Source of the DNA: Gordionus sp. m RMFG-2023
Lineage: Eukaryota > Nematomorpha > Gordioida > Chordodea > Parachordodidae
Assembly (NCBI RefSeq): GCF_954871325.1
Contig: NC_088779.1
Span: forward strand, 20,896,846-20,960,845
DNA length: 64,000 bases
Reading direction: 5' to 3'
Part shown: piece by piece, positions 12,301 through 22,566 of the stretch
Position numbering within the stretch: the first letter of the stretch is position 1
Layout: every line of letters starts with the position of its first letter
The notes under the pieces: generated by a model
Databases searched by the model: none
Told to the model about the DNA's origin: nothing
The model's input: only the letters and a program-made list of their open reading frames with translations
Position numbers and translations under genes: made by a program

Positions 12301-15300
12301 ACTCAGACTTGAAGTTTGGGTCGTTTTTTACGACTCAGACTTGAAGTTTGGTCGTTTTTTTTGACTCAGACTTGAAGTTTATTTTTTAAGGCAAATATGT
12401 AAAAATATATTTTGCAAACATGTTAAATTAAAATCTCAGTGAAGATGTACCATAGGAAAGTGACAATTGTCATAATCGTCATTTTTGAACTTTTTTGAAT
12501 TTTTTTAAGTCAAATGGATAAAAATATATTTTGTAAACATGTTAAATTAAAATTTCGTTGAAGATGTACCTTAGGAAAGTGACAATTGTCATAATCGTCA
12601 TTTTTGTACTTTTTTCAATTTTTTTTAATGGGTAAAAATATATTTTGCAAACATGTTAAATTAAAATTTCGTTGTAGATATACCATAGGAAAGTGACAAT
12701 TGTCATAATCGTCATTTTTGATTTTTTTTCAATATTGAAGTAGATAGATAAAAATATATATTGTAAACATGTTAAATCAATTTTTCAGTGATGAAAAACC
12801 TTGAAAAAATTAAAATAGCCATGTTGATAATTTTTTTGGAATATTTTGAAGAAAATGGTTAAAATATAAATTATATACTAGTTAATTAAAATTTCAATAA
12901 AAGCCATAATTATTTTTAAACTCTATTTAATCAAATAGTAAAAATCTTAACTGTAAAACATGTTGTATTAATATTTTAGTGTAGAAGAAACCGAGAAAAA
13001 GATTCATGGTGGCAAACTATCTGTATCTCATATAAATACTTATTTATTTTTGGAAAACTAATTTTATTTAAAATTAGTATTTCAAAGCCTGTTTTTATAA
13101 GAGTTTCCGCTATTTTTTCAATAAAGTAGCGTCTTATTAACCACTTTTTACAATACTTAGAAATTTTTTTTAATATCTCTATTTCCACAAATAAAATAAA
13201 TATTATTAAAATTTTAAATATATATATTTTTTTATTGTATCTTAATAATAATATAGTGCCATCCCCAACTTTAGAGCATCGATCAGAAAGTATAATCCGA
13301 ATAAATAAACTTTCTTATTTAATTTAATATAATAAAATTTTTATAAAAAAATCATTAAAAATATTAATTTAAATTTTTTTAGATTTATAAAATAGCGGCT
13401 AGAGTATTTTCAGTAGTATATTTCTTTCTAAAAGAATCTTCTAGCTAAGGTATCCTGGTGAGGTATTGTATTATTTAGCTTTATCATGAGCCCTAAAATG
13501 TCCTTAGATTCACTCTAATTAATATATGGTCATTTAGCTTGAAACTTGGGTGAACAAAACATCCACATAATAGTTTTTAAAATAGATGATAAAATTATAT
13601 TTAATGTTTTTTATAAAATATAATTATCTTATGATAAGAGACTGGGTCATAAAATTAACTATCATATAAACTCATCTATGTTTGATTCATATTTTATTTT
13701 AAAGATTAAGTATAGGACTACACATTGCCTTAAAAAAATTCAGAAAAGTTCAAAAATGACGATTATGACAATTGTCACTTTCCTATGGTACATCTTCACT
13801 GAGATTTTAATTTAACATGTTTGCAAAATATATTTTTACATATTTGCCTTAAAAATATACTTCAAGTCTGAATCGAAAAAAACGACCAAACCTCAAGTCT
13901 GAGTCGTAAGACCCAAACTTCAAGTCTGAGTCGAAAAAAACGACCCAAACTTCAAGTCTGAGTCGAAAAAACGACCCATATTTTGGGTCGAGGTCGTTTT
14001 TTCGGCTTGAACACGAGTCGAGGTTGAAAAAAACGACCCGAACTTTGGGTAGGAGTCGCGATTCGCGGCGTTTTAACAACACTAGGCGAAGCCCCAGGCT
14101 TTTAGAGGTATGCCCTCACCCAAATTTTTTTTTTTACTAATTTAAATCTTGGTATAAAAGAGTAATTTTAATAGACCCTCCAAGAAACGCAATGGAACCA
14201 TTTCAGGCTTTAAATATATTTTAAAGTACTTTCCAAATTTATTAAAATTACTATATATTTTGGCAACAATGCCAATTAGTGCAAGCACAAAGTAGAGAAT
14301 CATTTCTCATGGAGAAAAAAACCTATCTCAAAAGTGCGACATCTAAAAAATAGATTTAATGGACTAACTATATTTAATATACATTTCGATCTAATCTCCA
14401 TTCCGAATAAATTATTGAAAAAAGGCGCAATCGTAAAAAATGTTTGATTTTCATTTATAAACGATATTTAAATTAACTTTTTAGATCATCATAATAATGT
14501 TTAATTTACAGTGTGATTTACATACTGGTTATAGCTATAATACTTTTAAACAATATAATATTGGCTCTTAAATATTTTGTATAAATAAATTTGTAATGTT
14601 CCGAAAATTGTTATTAAATAATAAAAAAATTATCCATCCCCCCTCTTCCTTCCCTTCTTAAAAAATTCCTGACTTCGCGCCTGATCATAATATTAATATT
14701 TATGTAATTATTAACAATTTCCCATAATAATTATTTATTAAAAATTTCCATAATAATATTTATATTTAAAACACTATAATATTAAAACACTATAAAAATA
14801 GAACACCATTAAAATAAAAATACACTTTCATAATTGTGTCCCCAAAATGAAACCTATATAAAAATTCTTTGCTTTTTAAAAATTTTGGTGCAAAGATTTT
14901 TTAAAAATTTATAGATTAATGGTGATAAATGGCTGTTTGTGGAAGTCACTATTAGAATAAATATGGAAATGTAAAATCTTTATAAATAGTCAAAAAATAT
15001 CTTCAGTCATTAATGTGTAGGTGTTAGGTTAGTTTCATTATGCATGATAAGAAGTATCCATCAATAAAATCTGAAAAAATTTTTGTTCAAATAATATTCC
15101 AGAAATTTTTTATATTTAGCCTATAATTATACCTTTTTAGGATTACAATGATAATTGGATGTTTTATCCATAGTTTGTTATTTTAAATAAATGATTATTT
15201 TATATCGATTAACTTTATATCATTAAGAAGGGTCTGTTTAACTATGAAGGAGGTCTAGAATCCCTATTTTGTTTTTCTATATTAAAAAAAAATTTCAGTT

Positions 15301-15663
15301 GTCGAGTGTGGATATATTATATTAATTCTTACATATTTATAGGTTCGGAAGAAGGGCCGCTTGGAGTCCTAATAGTAGATATGGAAGGTCTGGAGAGAGA
15401 GATTGGAGTAATTTAGTGCCCAATGATGAAAGTAATTTTTTTTAGAAATTCTTATAATCAAAATTTATTTTCTAATAACTTCTAGCTTCATTTAATCCAT
15501 TCTTTAAACAAAAATATGCCAATCAAATTATTTGCTTAGTTAATGGGCAAATTATAGATGTTGGAAGTAAATAATTAAAAAAAATTAATAACATTCTATA
15601 AACTAATATTATCCTCACTAATGATTCAAACAAAATTTTTTTACAGGTACTACCGAAAAATGA
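9368..15663 (+). CDS. Predicted RYamide/RFamide-like neuropeptide precursor, 4 exons
   Basis: Exons at 9368-9456, 15343-15431, 15486-15566 and 15647-15663 join with matching phases (2, 1, 1) to give 91 residues. Residues 1-20 (MNLIIKFIICWAILPTFIIC) form a signal peptide. It is followed by GFTWRPNTRF-G-RR and AAWSPNSRY-G-RS, two tandem copies of W-x-P-N-[ST]-R-[FY]-Gly-Arg, where Gly before Arg is the usual amidation donor. The predicted products are thus an ~10-residue RFamide and the 9-residue AAWSPNSRYamide, secreted through the regulated pathway. The remaining ~45 residues form a tail with one Cys. All introns use GT/AG. The donor of exon 1 (AG|GTTTAT) resembles GTTT donors in the HIBCH gene. 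An AATAAA lies at 15664. Two peptides right after the signal peptide resemble arthropod RYamide precursors, but the sequence does not match the usual FFxxxRYamide consensus. The 5.9-kb first intron is the least certain link. Confidence 0.6.
10460..10636. mobile_element. Short hAT-like element, TGTTGTTAAA family, decayed copy
   Basis: It shares the interior words TTTTGCCATCTATGAGAAAAAT and CATAATATTTTTCCGGATA with the copies near 2.6, 30.2 and 56.3 kb, and ends in TAGTTTAACACAACACTA. The left end is too decayed to place exactly. It lies in the first intron of the predicted peptide gene. Confidence 0.55.
10637..12239. other. Intronic DNA with old repeat scraps
   Basis: No gene is seen. CAGTGGCATAGCTAG at about 11012, and GGGGTTCGAGCCCCTGTGCC near 12006, look like terminal parts of an old DNA transposon family that also leaves scraps near 35345-35410 and 53595-53765. 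The rest is AT-rich and featureless. Confidence 0.4.
12240..14084. mobile_element. Foldback hAT-like element with subterminal tandem repeats
   Basis: The outer parts are inverted copies of each other. The left arm (about 12240-12510) has CGGCTTAGCCGAGTCGGCTC, then three units of GTCGTTTTTTCGACTCAGAC type, then GGAAAGTGACAATTGTCATA. The right arm (about 13735-14084) carries the same blocks reversed and ends GCGGCGTTTTAACAACACTA. Inside the left arm a ~113-119-bp unit with the palindrome GACAATTGTC is tandemly repeated (12462, 12581, 12694). The right arm has one unit (13767). No transposase frame was recognised. The right terminus and the repeat unit are shared with the hAT relic at 50745-52178, which is why I place it in hAT. 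The left terminus is not exact. Confidence 0.7.
14085..15342. other. Intronic AT-rich DNA
   Basis: Nothing beyond A/T runs and a pyrimidine-rich CCCCCCTCTTCC stretch near 14636 was seen. It lies directly upstream of exon 2 of the predicted peptide gene. Confidence 0.4.
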
Positions 15664-15669
15664 AATAAA
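15664..15669 (+). promoter_or_regulatory. Polyadenylation signal AATAAA of the peptide gene
   Basis: AATAAA starts directly after the TGA stop at 15661-15663. The 3' untranslated region would be very short if this signal is used. Others follow in the AT-rich sequence. Confidence 0.35.
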
Positions 15670-16567
15670 AAAAATCAAAGCAATTAAGATTATTATAATC
15701 GATTAACATTTTTGTATGTTTTTATTTAATACATTATTCGTTTTATTTTTTTATTATAACAATTTACAACATATAAGGTTTCCTTTTTGTAATATCCAAA
15801 TTAATTCAATAATTAATTAATTATAAGCTCCCATATTTATTATTACATTATATACAGATTATAATTACGAGCTTTTATAAATTTTTGTTAATATAGTTTT
15901 TATATGTCATTTAATTATTAATGACATCCAATCTAAATTGAATCCATATATTTTTTATGTTATCTCTTTAAATAAAATATATATAAGCAAAGTATCCTAA
16001 GAGAATTATGAGTGATATTGGATAATAAGTAAATCTAAAAATGATATAAATATAAAATGATATAAATATAAAAATAAAATGTTTGTATTTTAAAATGTTA
16101 GAAAGGGAAAATAAGTAAACAGACAATTGTGATAAATACAACTTAGAATGGTGGTTATTATATAGACAAAATAAATTTTATGAGAGACATGTACATTAGG
16201 TTTAAATAAGAGAAGAAAAAAAATAACGATGCAGGAAAAATCTCATATTCCTGTTTCCCAATTAACAACTTATCAAAATAATTATATAATGGCATTTATC
16301 TGCAGATAAACCCATTGATTCTAAATGATTATGTTATCCGGTCGATGTTAAAATTATAGAAATAAGGTTGTTAACATTATGAAGGCAAATGAAGTATCTT
16401 TGTATAACTTTTCAAAGTCTGGGTGATGTATAATCAAAGAGTGAACTATTTTACCACATCCCGCACTATATTGCAAAAGCTGATTCAGCCTTTCCTGTAG
16501 CCTATTGCTACTTTAAATTTGTCATCGTCATATAGCCATCGTAGCCATGATAATTTTTAGTCTTTTA
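15670..16567. other. AT-rich intergenic DNA
   Basis: No supported gene, repeat or RNA was seen. Confidence 0.5.
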
Positions 16568-17407
16568 AAGGCCTGGTTTAGACAAACTAAGCAAATAAAA
16601 GATTAAAATATAAATATTAAATTAACTGAAAAGAGGGAGGGAGCTTTTAGAAAATCCCTGTGCTATAGATCGTAAAAGAGAAAGCTAGATAAGAAAATAA
16701 TCCTCCCATTAAAAAGTTAAATATCAATGTTTCATTTATTTTGAAAATGCATATCATATTTTAATCAGGCTCAATTTTATCTTAACCTTTCTACTACTAG
16801 GTAAGTGTTGAATATTTTAATCGCCTAAATGCGTTATATATATCATTAATTATTCATAAATAAAAAAATTAGTTATTTTTTCCTCCAACCTGTACTATAT
16901 ATACTTTTCATCGTGATTGGTAAAACATAATATACTAGTAACTATTTGGAAAGGTAGGCAAAAATCTTAAAACATCAAATTACCCTAACAGATAACTCAG
17001 CAACGCGGGAATGAGAGGGGCGAGCCAGAAATAAATGAAACTGGAAAATATATAAGATTTATAACTATGCTTTGTAAAAGTTCAAAAGTTTATTTATTAA
17101 CTATAATGCCTCGTTTAGTAACCAGATACGACGAGTATCTTCAAGTGGTATCAGCTGATTTCTCATAGTAATTTTTCTCATCACATCTCTTAACAGTCAA
17201 CCCAACTATAAATGTTTCATATTATTTATTTGATTATATATTCTATGCATCACGAAGGAGTGCGATGTTGGACTGTTTTCGCGGATACTATAAACTTAAA
17301 CAAGGCGCGTCGCGTTGCTCAAATTTGTTAAATCATACAGCTATTTTTTTTAAGAAATGAACAAAGCATCGCCTAACCATCATCGCAATTGTTATAAACC
17401 AGGCCTT
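16568..17407. mobile_element. Terminal-inverted-repeat element, AAGGCCTGGTTTA family
   Basis: The stretch starts AAGGCCTGGTTTA and ends TAAACCAGGCCTT, a perfect 13-bp inverted repeat 840 bp apart, followed on both sides by less conserved inverted sequence. There is no transposase frame. Related ends (CTCATTTATAGTAAACGC, GAGGCCTTA) occur near 17410, 23380-23604, 61360 and 61905. No clear target duplication could be fixed, so the superfamily is open. Confidence 0.5.
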
Positions 17408-18404
17408 ATACCTCATTTATAGTAACGCAAAATAACCGTGATGTCGCTCGAGTACGTTTGCATGAACGAGGGGGAGGGGTGAGGAACAGTTTGCATCCAA
17501 TTTTTTTGAGGGGTTAGAGGGTAGGCATTTAATTGGAGTAGGCTAGGGGTAGGATAGATTTATTGGGGGGGGGGGAGGTCATCTATTAATTTTTTAGATG
17601 AAATAGGGCAAAATATATTTCAGTAAAAATTAATACTTTTATTAAAGACATATTATAATACAATTATATTGCTAAACGTCGACCAAATCTAATTGCACAC
17701 AATCATAGATATTACCAAATAAATCTATTTTTGAATAATGCTATCCTTTTAAATTTAAGTTAAAGGGGTTAGACATTCTATCAGTAAACTCATATTTATG
17801 CCAAACAATATATTATAATATTATAATGAATTCATTGTAAATGAGGGATTTTCAAAATAACTAAATTCACAATAGCTGGTAGTAGAGCATTAATAATTTA
17901 AGTTATACTTTTTAAAATTTATAAAGGGAGTGCCATTATTATAAAAGTAGAATTAATGTGAAAGGCGTGAAAATTTATTTTAGGGGGATGGGTATAGGTG
18001 AGGGAGGTTTGCCTCCAGTGGATTGTCATGTAGATCTCTCATGTGATTCTTATTTACTGCTTTTAATTATAATAAATACTCATACTTTGAGCGACATCGT
18101 GGCATTTCGCGTAAAAACGGGACCTTATTTATTACAAGAAAAAGAATAATCATTTTATTCTATCGTAATCAACTCTTAAAATAAAATTAAAACATATGAT
18201 TTTATCAAATTTCAACACGATATAAGACATTATATTTATATTTGGCGCCCAACATTTATATAAGAACTATAAAATCCCTATATAATTAAATCTAAGTGAG
18301 CCTAATTAAATTTCTAGATGACTACTTAAACTAATATTTAATAGATTATAATTTTTTGCAAGTATACATATAGACCGATTTCGACCTTTACAGGTTTTAT
18401 CAGC
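17408..18404. other. Intergenic DNA with G-rich tracts
   Basis: A 12-G run lies at about 17565 within a G-rich patch (17460-17580). The open frame 17958-18149 is G-rich at its start and has no recognisable domain, so I do not call it. Nothing else was seen. Confidence 0.4.
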
Positions 18405-18837
18405 ATGGCACTCAGGGGTTCGAACCGAATCCGTTATGATTTTCTGAACCGTAACCTTAACCGAATCGTTATGAAGAAAATATTAAAAGAGCAAACCGAA
18501 CCGTTATAAATATTTTGAACCGGTTTAAACCGGTTCAAAACGGTTTTAAAAATAATTAATTTTAAATTATTAACCTAAATTTAAAATTTTAATTTTCCTT
18601 GGGGGCATTTTTTAAATTGGTGATTTCTTTTCTAATTAAATATTTCCATATTATCAACATTATATATCAAATTAAATATTTTTATATTATCAACATTATA
18701 TATCAAATAGTACCAGGTTTGTTGTTTTTTCTTTAAATACTTAATTTATAAGAGATTAGACAATTTATCTGTTAATTAGATAAGATATCTTAAAATCAGA
18801 CATAATTATTCTTGGCTAAATTAAATTTTTTATCTCA

Positions 18838-19830
18838 TTATAAAAACTTGGATCATAGAATTTAAATGACAATAAATAAAATAGTCAGCAATATTTTAAT
18901 GATATAATAATTTTTTATTTATAATCATTGTTTTTTTAAATTCAGAATTATAATATTATAAATTATTTATTATTATAATATGTTAGTTAGCATTTACCAT
19001 TATCATATATGCAAAATAAAAAAATATGATTAAAGAATGGCATTTGTAATGAATATTTTTCTAAATCTGTATTTTTAAATAATAAAAATCTTACTATAAA
19101 TCGTTTAAATAAGTTAATTAACATTGCATTAAATTATTTTTATACTTTTATATATTTATTAATGTGTTTTATATTTAAATAAACTTACAGTGAATTAAAA
19201 ATAGGAATTACATTTTGATGTTAAACTAAATATAAATACTATAGTTTAACTTAAATTACCTATTCTGTCATATTATATTAACATCTAACAGAAATAAAGT
19301 ACTGACCAATTTTTATATAATATTGTTTTACAATAATTTCTTATTAATTGATATATTCAAAAAAAGTTTATCTTAGTTTATATAGAATATATCAGAGTTG
19401 GTAATTTGAATTAAACTATACTAGTTATATTTAGTTTAACATCAAAATGTAATTCCTATTTTTAAATGTAAGTCTATTTAATATAAAACACAAATAAATA
19501 AAAGTATAAAATAATTTAATGCAATGTTAGTAAACTTATTTAAACTTAAGATTTATAGTAAGATTTTTATTATTTAAAAATACAGATTTAGAAAAATATT
19601 CATTACAAATGCCATTCTTTAATCATATTTTTTTTTATTTTGCATTGGTAAATGCTAACTAACATATTATTTTAATAATAAATATTAGAATTCTGAATTT
19701 AAAAAAAAATATGATTTTTCTAAATAAAAAATTATTATATCATTAAAATATTTATTGCTGACCATTTTATTTATTGTTATTTAAATTCTATAATCCAAGT
19801 CATTTAAAAAAATAAAAATGAAGGTAAAAT
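18838..19830. repeat. Inverted repeat of ~390-bp arms inside the hAT element
   Basis: The left arm (about 18838-19240) and right arm (about 19435-19825) are near-exact reverse complements. They share CAATAAATAAAATAGTCAGC / GCTGACCATTTTATTTATTG and AAGAATGGCATTTGTAATG and its complement. They enclose a ~190-bp AT-rich loop. The relative at 58855-60446 keeps only one arm (about 59400-59575). It may be a foldback element inserted into the hAT or a duplication of its own leader. Confidence 0.85.
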
Positions 19831-19929
19831 TGTTTCTATTAAGCTTTTTTATTTATTCTATTTATATAATAAAAGATTTTCATCTATCATCATATAGCTT
19901 TTTAGTTATCTATTAAATGGTTCGGGAAA

Positions 19930-21854
19930 AGTCAAATCCTTTGCGTTCCTTTTTAAATTAGATATCATAAAAAATCAATCTATTTGTAAAATAGAAGATT
20001 GTGGTAAGATCTTAACTGGAGACCATGCTGCAAATCTTGAACGACATATAGAAAGATTCCACAATAGGGAATTCAAATTATTAAGAAAAAAGAAAGAAAA
20101 TTTGACTATTAAAAAAATTCAAATAACGAAAACGGCAAACCAGTATAATACAATCCAAGATGCTTTTAAGTCCAACACTACTACAATACAAATCAATATA
20201 AATAAAGAAACTTTAATCCGCTCCTGCACCGAGCTAATAACAGTTCACGGTAGGCCAAATTGACGACAAAGCATTTCGAAATATTATAGATCCAATAATT
20301 ATAGGATTGGGTGGAAATTTAACTATCAATTCGGAAAATATACGCAATAATATTAAAAAAATGGTGTTAGATTTTTCGGAAAATATAAAAAAGGAAGTGT
20401 ATCAAAAACTTATTTCGTTAAAATTAGATATAGCAACTAGATATGATAGGTCCATATTGGGGATCAATATTTAATTTATAAATAACGGAAAAATAAAATT
20501 AAGGACTCTATGCATGAAAGTGATTAAAGAACGACACACATCAGAATATCTTAAAAAAACTATTCTAGATGTTTTAAAAGAATATGAAATAAAAATTGAG
20601 CAGATTTACACAATAACCACCGATAATGCAGCAAATATGATTAAGTTAATTAAGCTATTAATGCTACACGATGAAGAAGATGATGACCTTAACGATTATT
20701 TAATTAATGATGATTTAAATAATAATGATATAGATAATGATGATTTAAATAATAATGATATAATTCATGATGAAAATAAAGAACCTTTTAATATTGAAAA
20801 TATTAATCTTGCATCAAATGCCAGACCCATATTAATAGGTGTTAGATGTGCTTCACATACATTTCAATTAGCAATTAATGATTGCATTAAAAATTCAAAT
20901 GAAATTGTCATTATAAATAAAGCAAGAAACATCTGCAAAAAAATAAGAAATCAGACAACAATGGCTATTCTCTCAAAATTAAATTTGAAAAAACCACTAA
21001 TAGATTGTTGCACAAGATGGAACTCTATCTATTTAATGTTGGAGAGATTACTAGAGTTAAAAAGCTTTTGCCAAGAAATATCGCTCCAAAGCGATCAAAA
21101 ATGTTTATCAGAGAATGAATGGGAAATAATTGACATATTAAAAGCTTTATATCCAGCTTATGTTTTGACAAAATATTTACAAAGTGAACAATTGACAATG
21201 GGCGATTTTTATGCTGCGTGGATCAAATGTCTCATGCAAACGAGTAAAGTAGACACTCCATTTGCCAGACTTTTAGTTTCTACGATGAAAGCATGAGAAA
21301 TAAATTTTAAAAATGAAGTTTTTTGCTCTGCTATTTATCTCGACCCTAGATATAATGTATTTTTAACTTTTGAAGAAAGAGAGATCGCCAGAAAACATTT
21401 TTGTAAAACTTGGAACTTGATACAAAGTCTAAATAATCAGAATATTGAAATTATAAATAGTATGCCTACGTGTTCGTATTCGAAAGATAATTTAGATGAT
21501 GATTTTGAAGATTTATTAAAGTCGCATGATAGTCTTAATAAGAATAATTCTCAGGGCATCGAAAATTATAATAAATGTATAGAAATAGAATATATAATTC
21601 GGTCATTTGATAATAAAGAGAGATTAGAAAAAGATACTAATCTTTTGAATTATTGGGAAAATGTAAAGAATAGTATGCCAGAACTTTATAAGTTAGCTAT
21701 AACTGTGCTAGCAGTTCCAGCTACGCAGGTCTCCGTAGAAAGAGCATTTTCAAGCCTTAAGTTTATACTCTCTGCGCAGAGAACTAAATTATATCCTGAA
21801 ATATTAGAAAATATTTTAGTTATCCGTTCGAATTCTCTTTTTAAACCTAAATAG
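19930..21854 (+). pseudogene. hAT transposase with BED finger, lightly damaged
   Basis: A BED-type zinc finger is visible at about 19990-20070 (C-x4-C ... H-x4-H within CKIEDCGKILTGDHAANLER). The central part includes a DNAANM motif (catalytic-domain Asp region), TRWNS-like CTRWNSIYL, and YLDPRYN. The C-terminal hAT dimerisation domain reads VSVERAFSSLKFILSAQRTK and ends at TAG 21852-21854. Frame breaks are few: a shift near 20255, an in-frame TAA at 20472-20474 and a TGA at 21294-21296. Between them the frames 20514-21296 and 21297-21854 are continuous. An Asp/Asn-rich insert (about 20660-20790) separates the DNAANM motif from the rest. It would cut and paste its own element, but as read it cannot make full-length protein. 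Confidence 0.9.
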
Positions 21855-22566
21855 TATAGTATACATATTATTTTATTGATTATTGTATTTACGCATGTTT
21901 GTTTTTATCTTATTTATTTATGAAATAAAAAAAACTAATTTGTCTAATTTATATTTCCTAAATTTAATAAAAATATCTATTAGATTATCATGGATAAATT
22001 AAATAAGAAATTATAAACTAAAAAGATTTTTCTCTAAAATTAATATATACATGGTTAATGATTAATTTTTTTTAAAATTAAATTTATAAAAACCGGAACA
22101 AACCGAAAAGAACCGTTATAAATTATAAACCGAACCGAACCGATATGATTTTTTTTTAAAAAACCGAAATGGAACAAAACCTTTATAAAATTTTAAACTA
22201 AAAACCGGAACGAACCGAACCGTTATACTAAACGGTTCGAAACCCTGATGGCACTACTCTTGATACCATATATGTACATTGATAAACTATATATAACTAC
22301 TAGAAATTGATTATTTGTCTTTTTAACCCAAGAACTCTTAATTATTATATTATTCCTAGATCCGATAAAATTATTTTTGAATTGAATTAGTGGGATAAGA
22401 ATACATCATATTTTATTTTTGGTATTTTAAGTATTTCTACATAGGTGAGTGAAGCATCGTAGTATAAAAAAAATATAACATCTTTACACAAATTATAATT
22501 CTAGAAGAAAACACTATTTAATGTATAATTTCGTAGTAAATTAAGTTTATTAATTATTCCTTTATT

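Larger units (their letters stand above)
18413..22247 (+). mobile_element. hAT transposon, 3.8 kb, with exact target duplication
   Basis: The ends are CAGGGGTTCGAACCG and CGGTTCGAAACCCTG, followed inside on both ends by many AACCGAACCGTTAT-type words. ATGGCACT flanks it on both sides (18405-18412 and 22248-22255), a perfect 8-bp target duplication as in hAT elements. It carries one transposase gene on + (19930-21854) and an inverted-repeat block (18838-19830) between the 5' end and the gene. The sharp ends and few lesions make it one of the younger elements here. A deleted relative lies at 58855-60446. Confidence 0.93.

Noticed and set aside
12976-13188. 70-codon minus-strand frame inside the foldback element
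   Set aside because: No hAT or other transposase motif; Lys/Ile-rich composition as expected from AT-rich DNA.
13849-14082. 77-codon frame with repeated VFF-DSDLRFG pattern
   Set aside because: The repeat comes from the GTCGTTTTTTCGACTC minisatellite in the transposon arm, not from a protein.
17958-18149. 63-codon open frame in a G-rich patch
   Set aside because: No signal peptide, domain or splice support.
18242-18252. TTGGCGCCCAAC, resembling a retroviral-type primer binding site
   Set aside because: No long terminal repeat pair, gag or pol sequence is seen around it; a single short match is not evidence of an LTR element.
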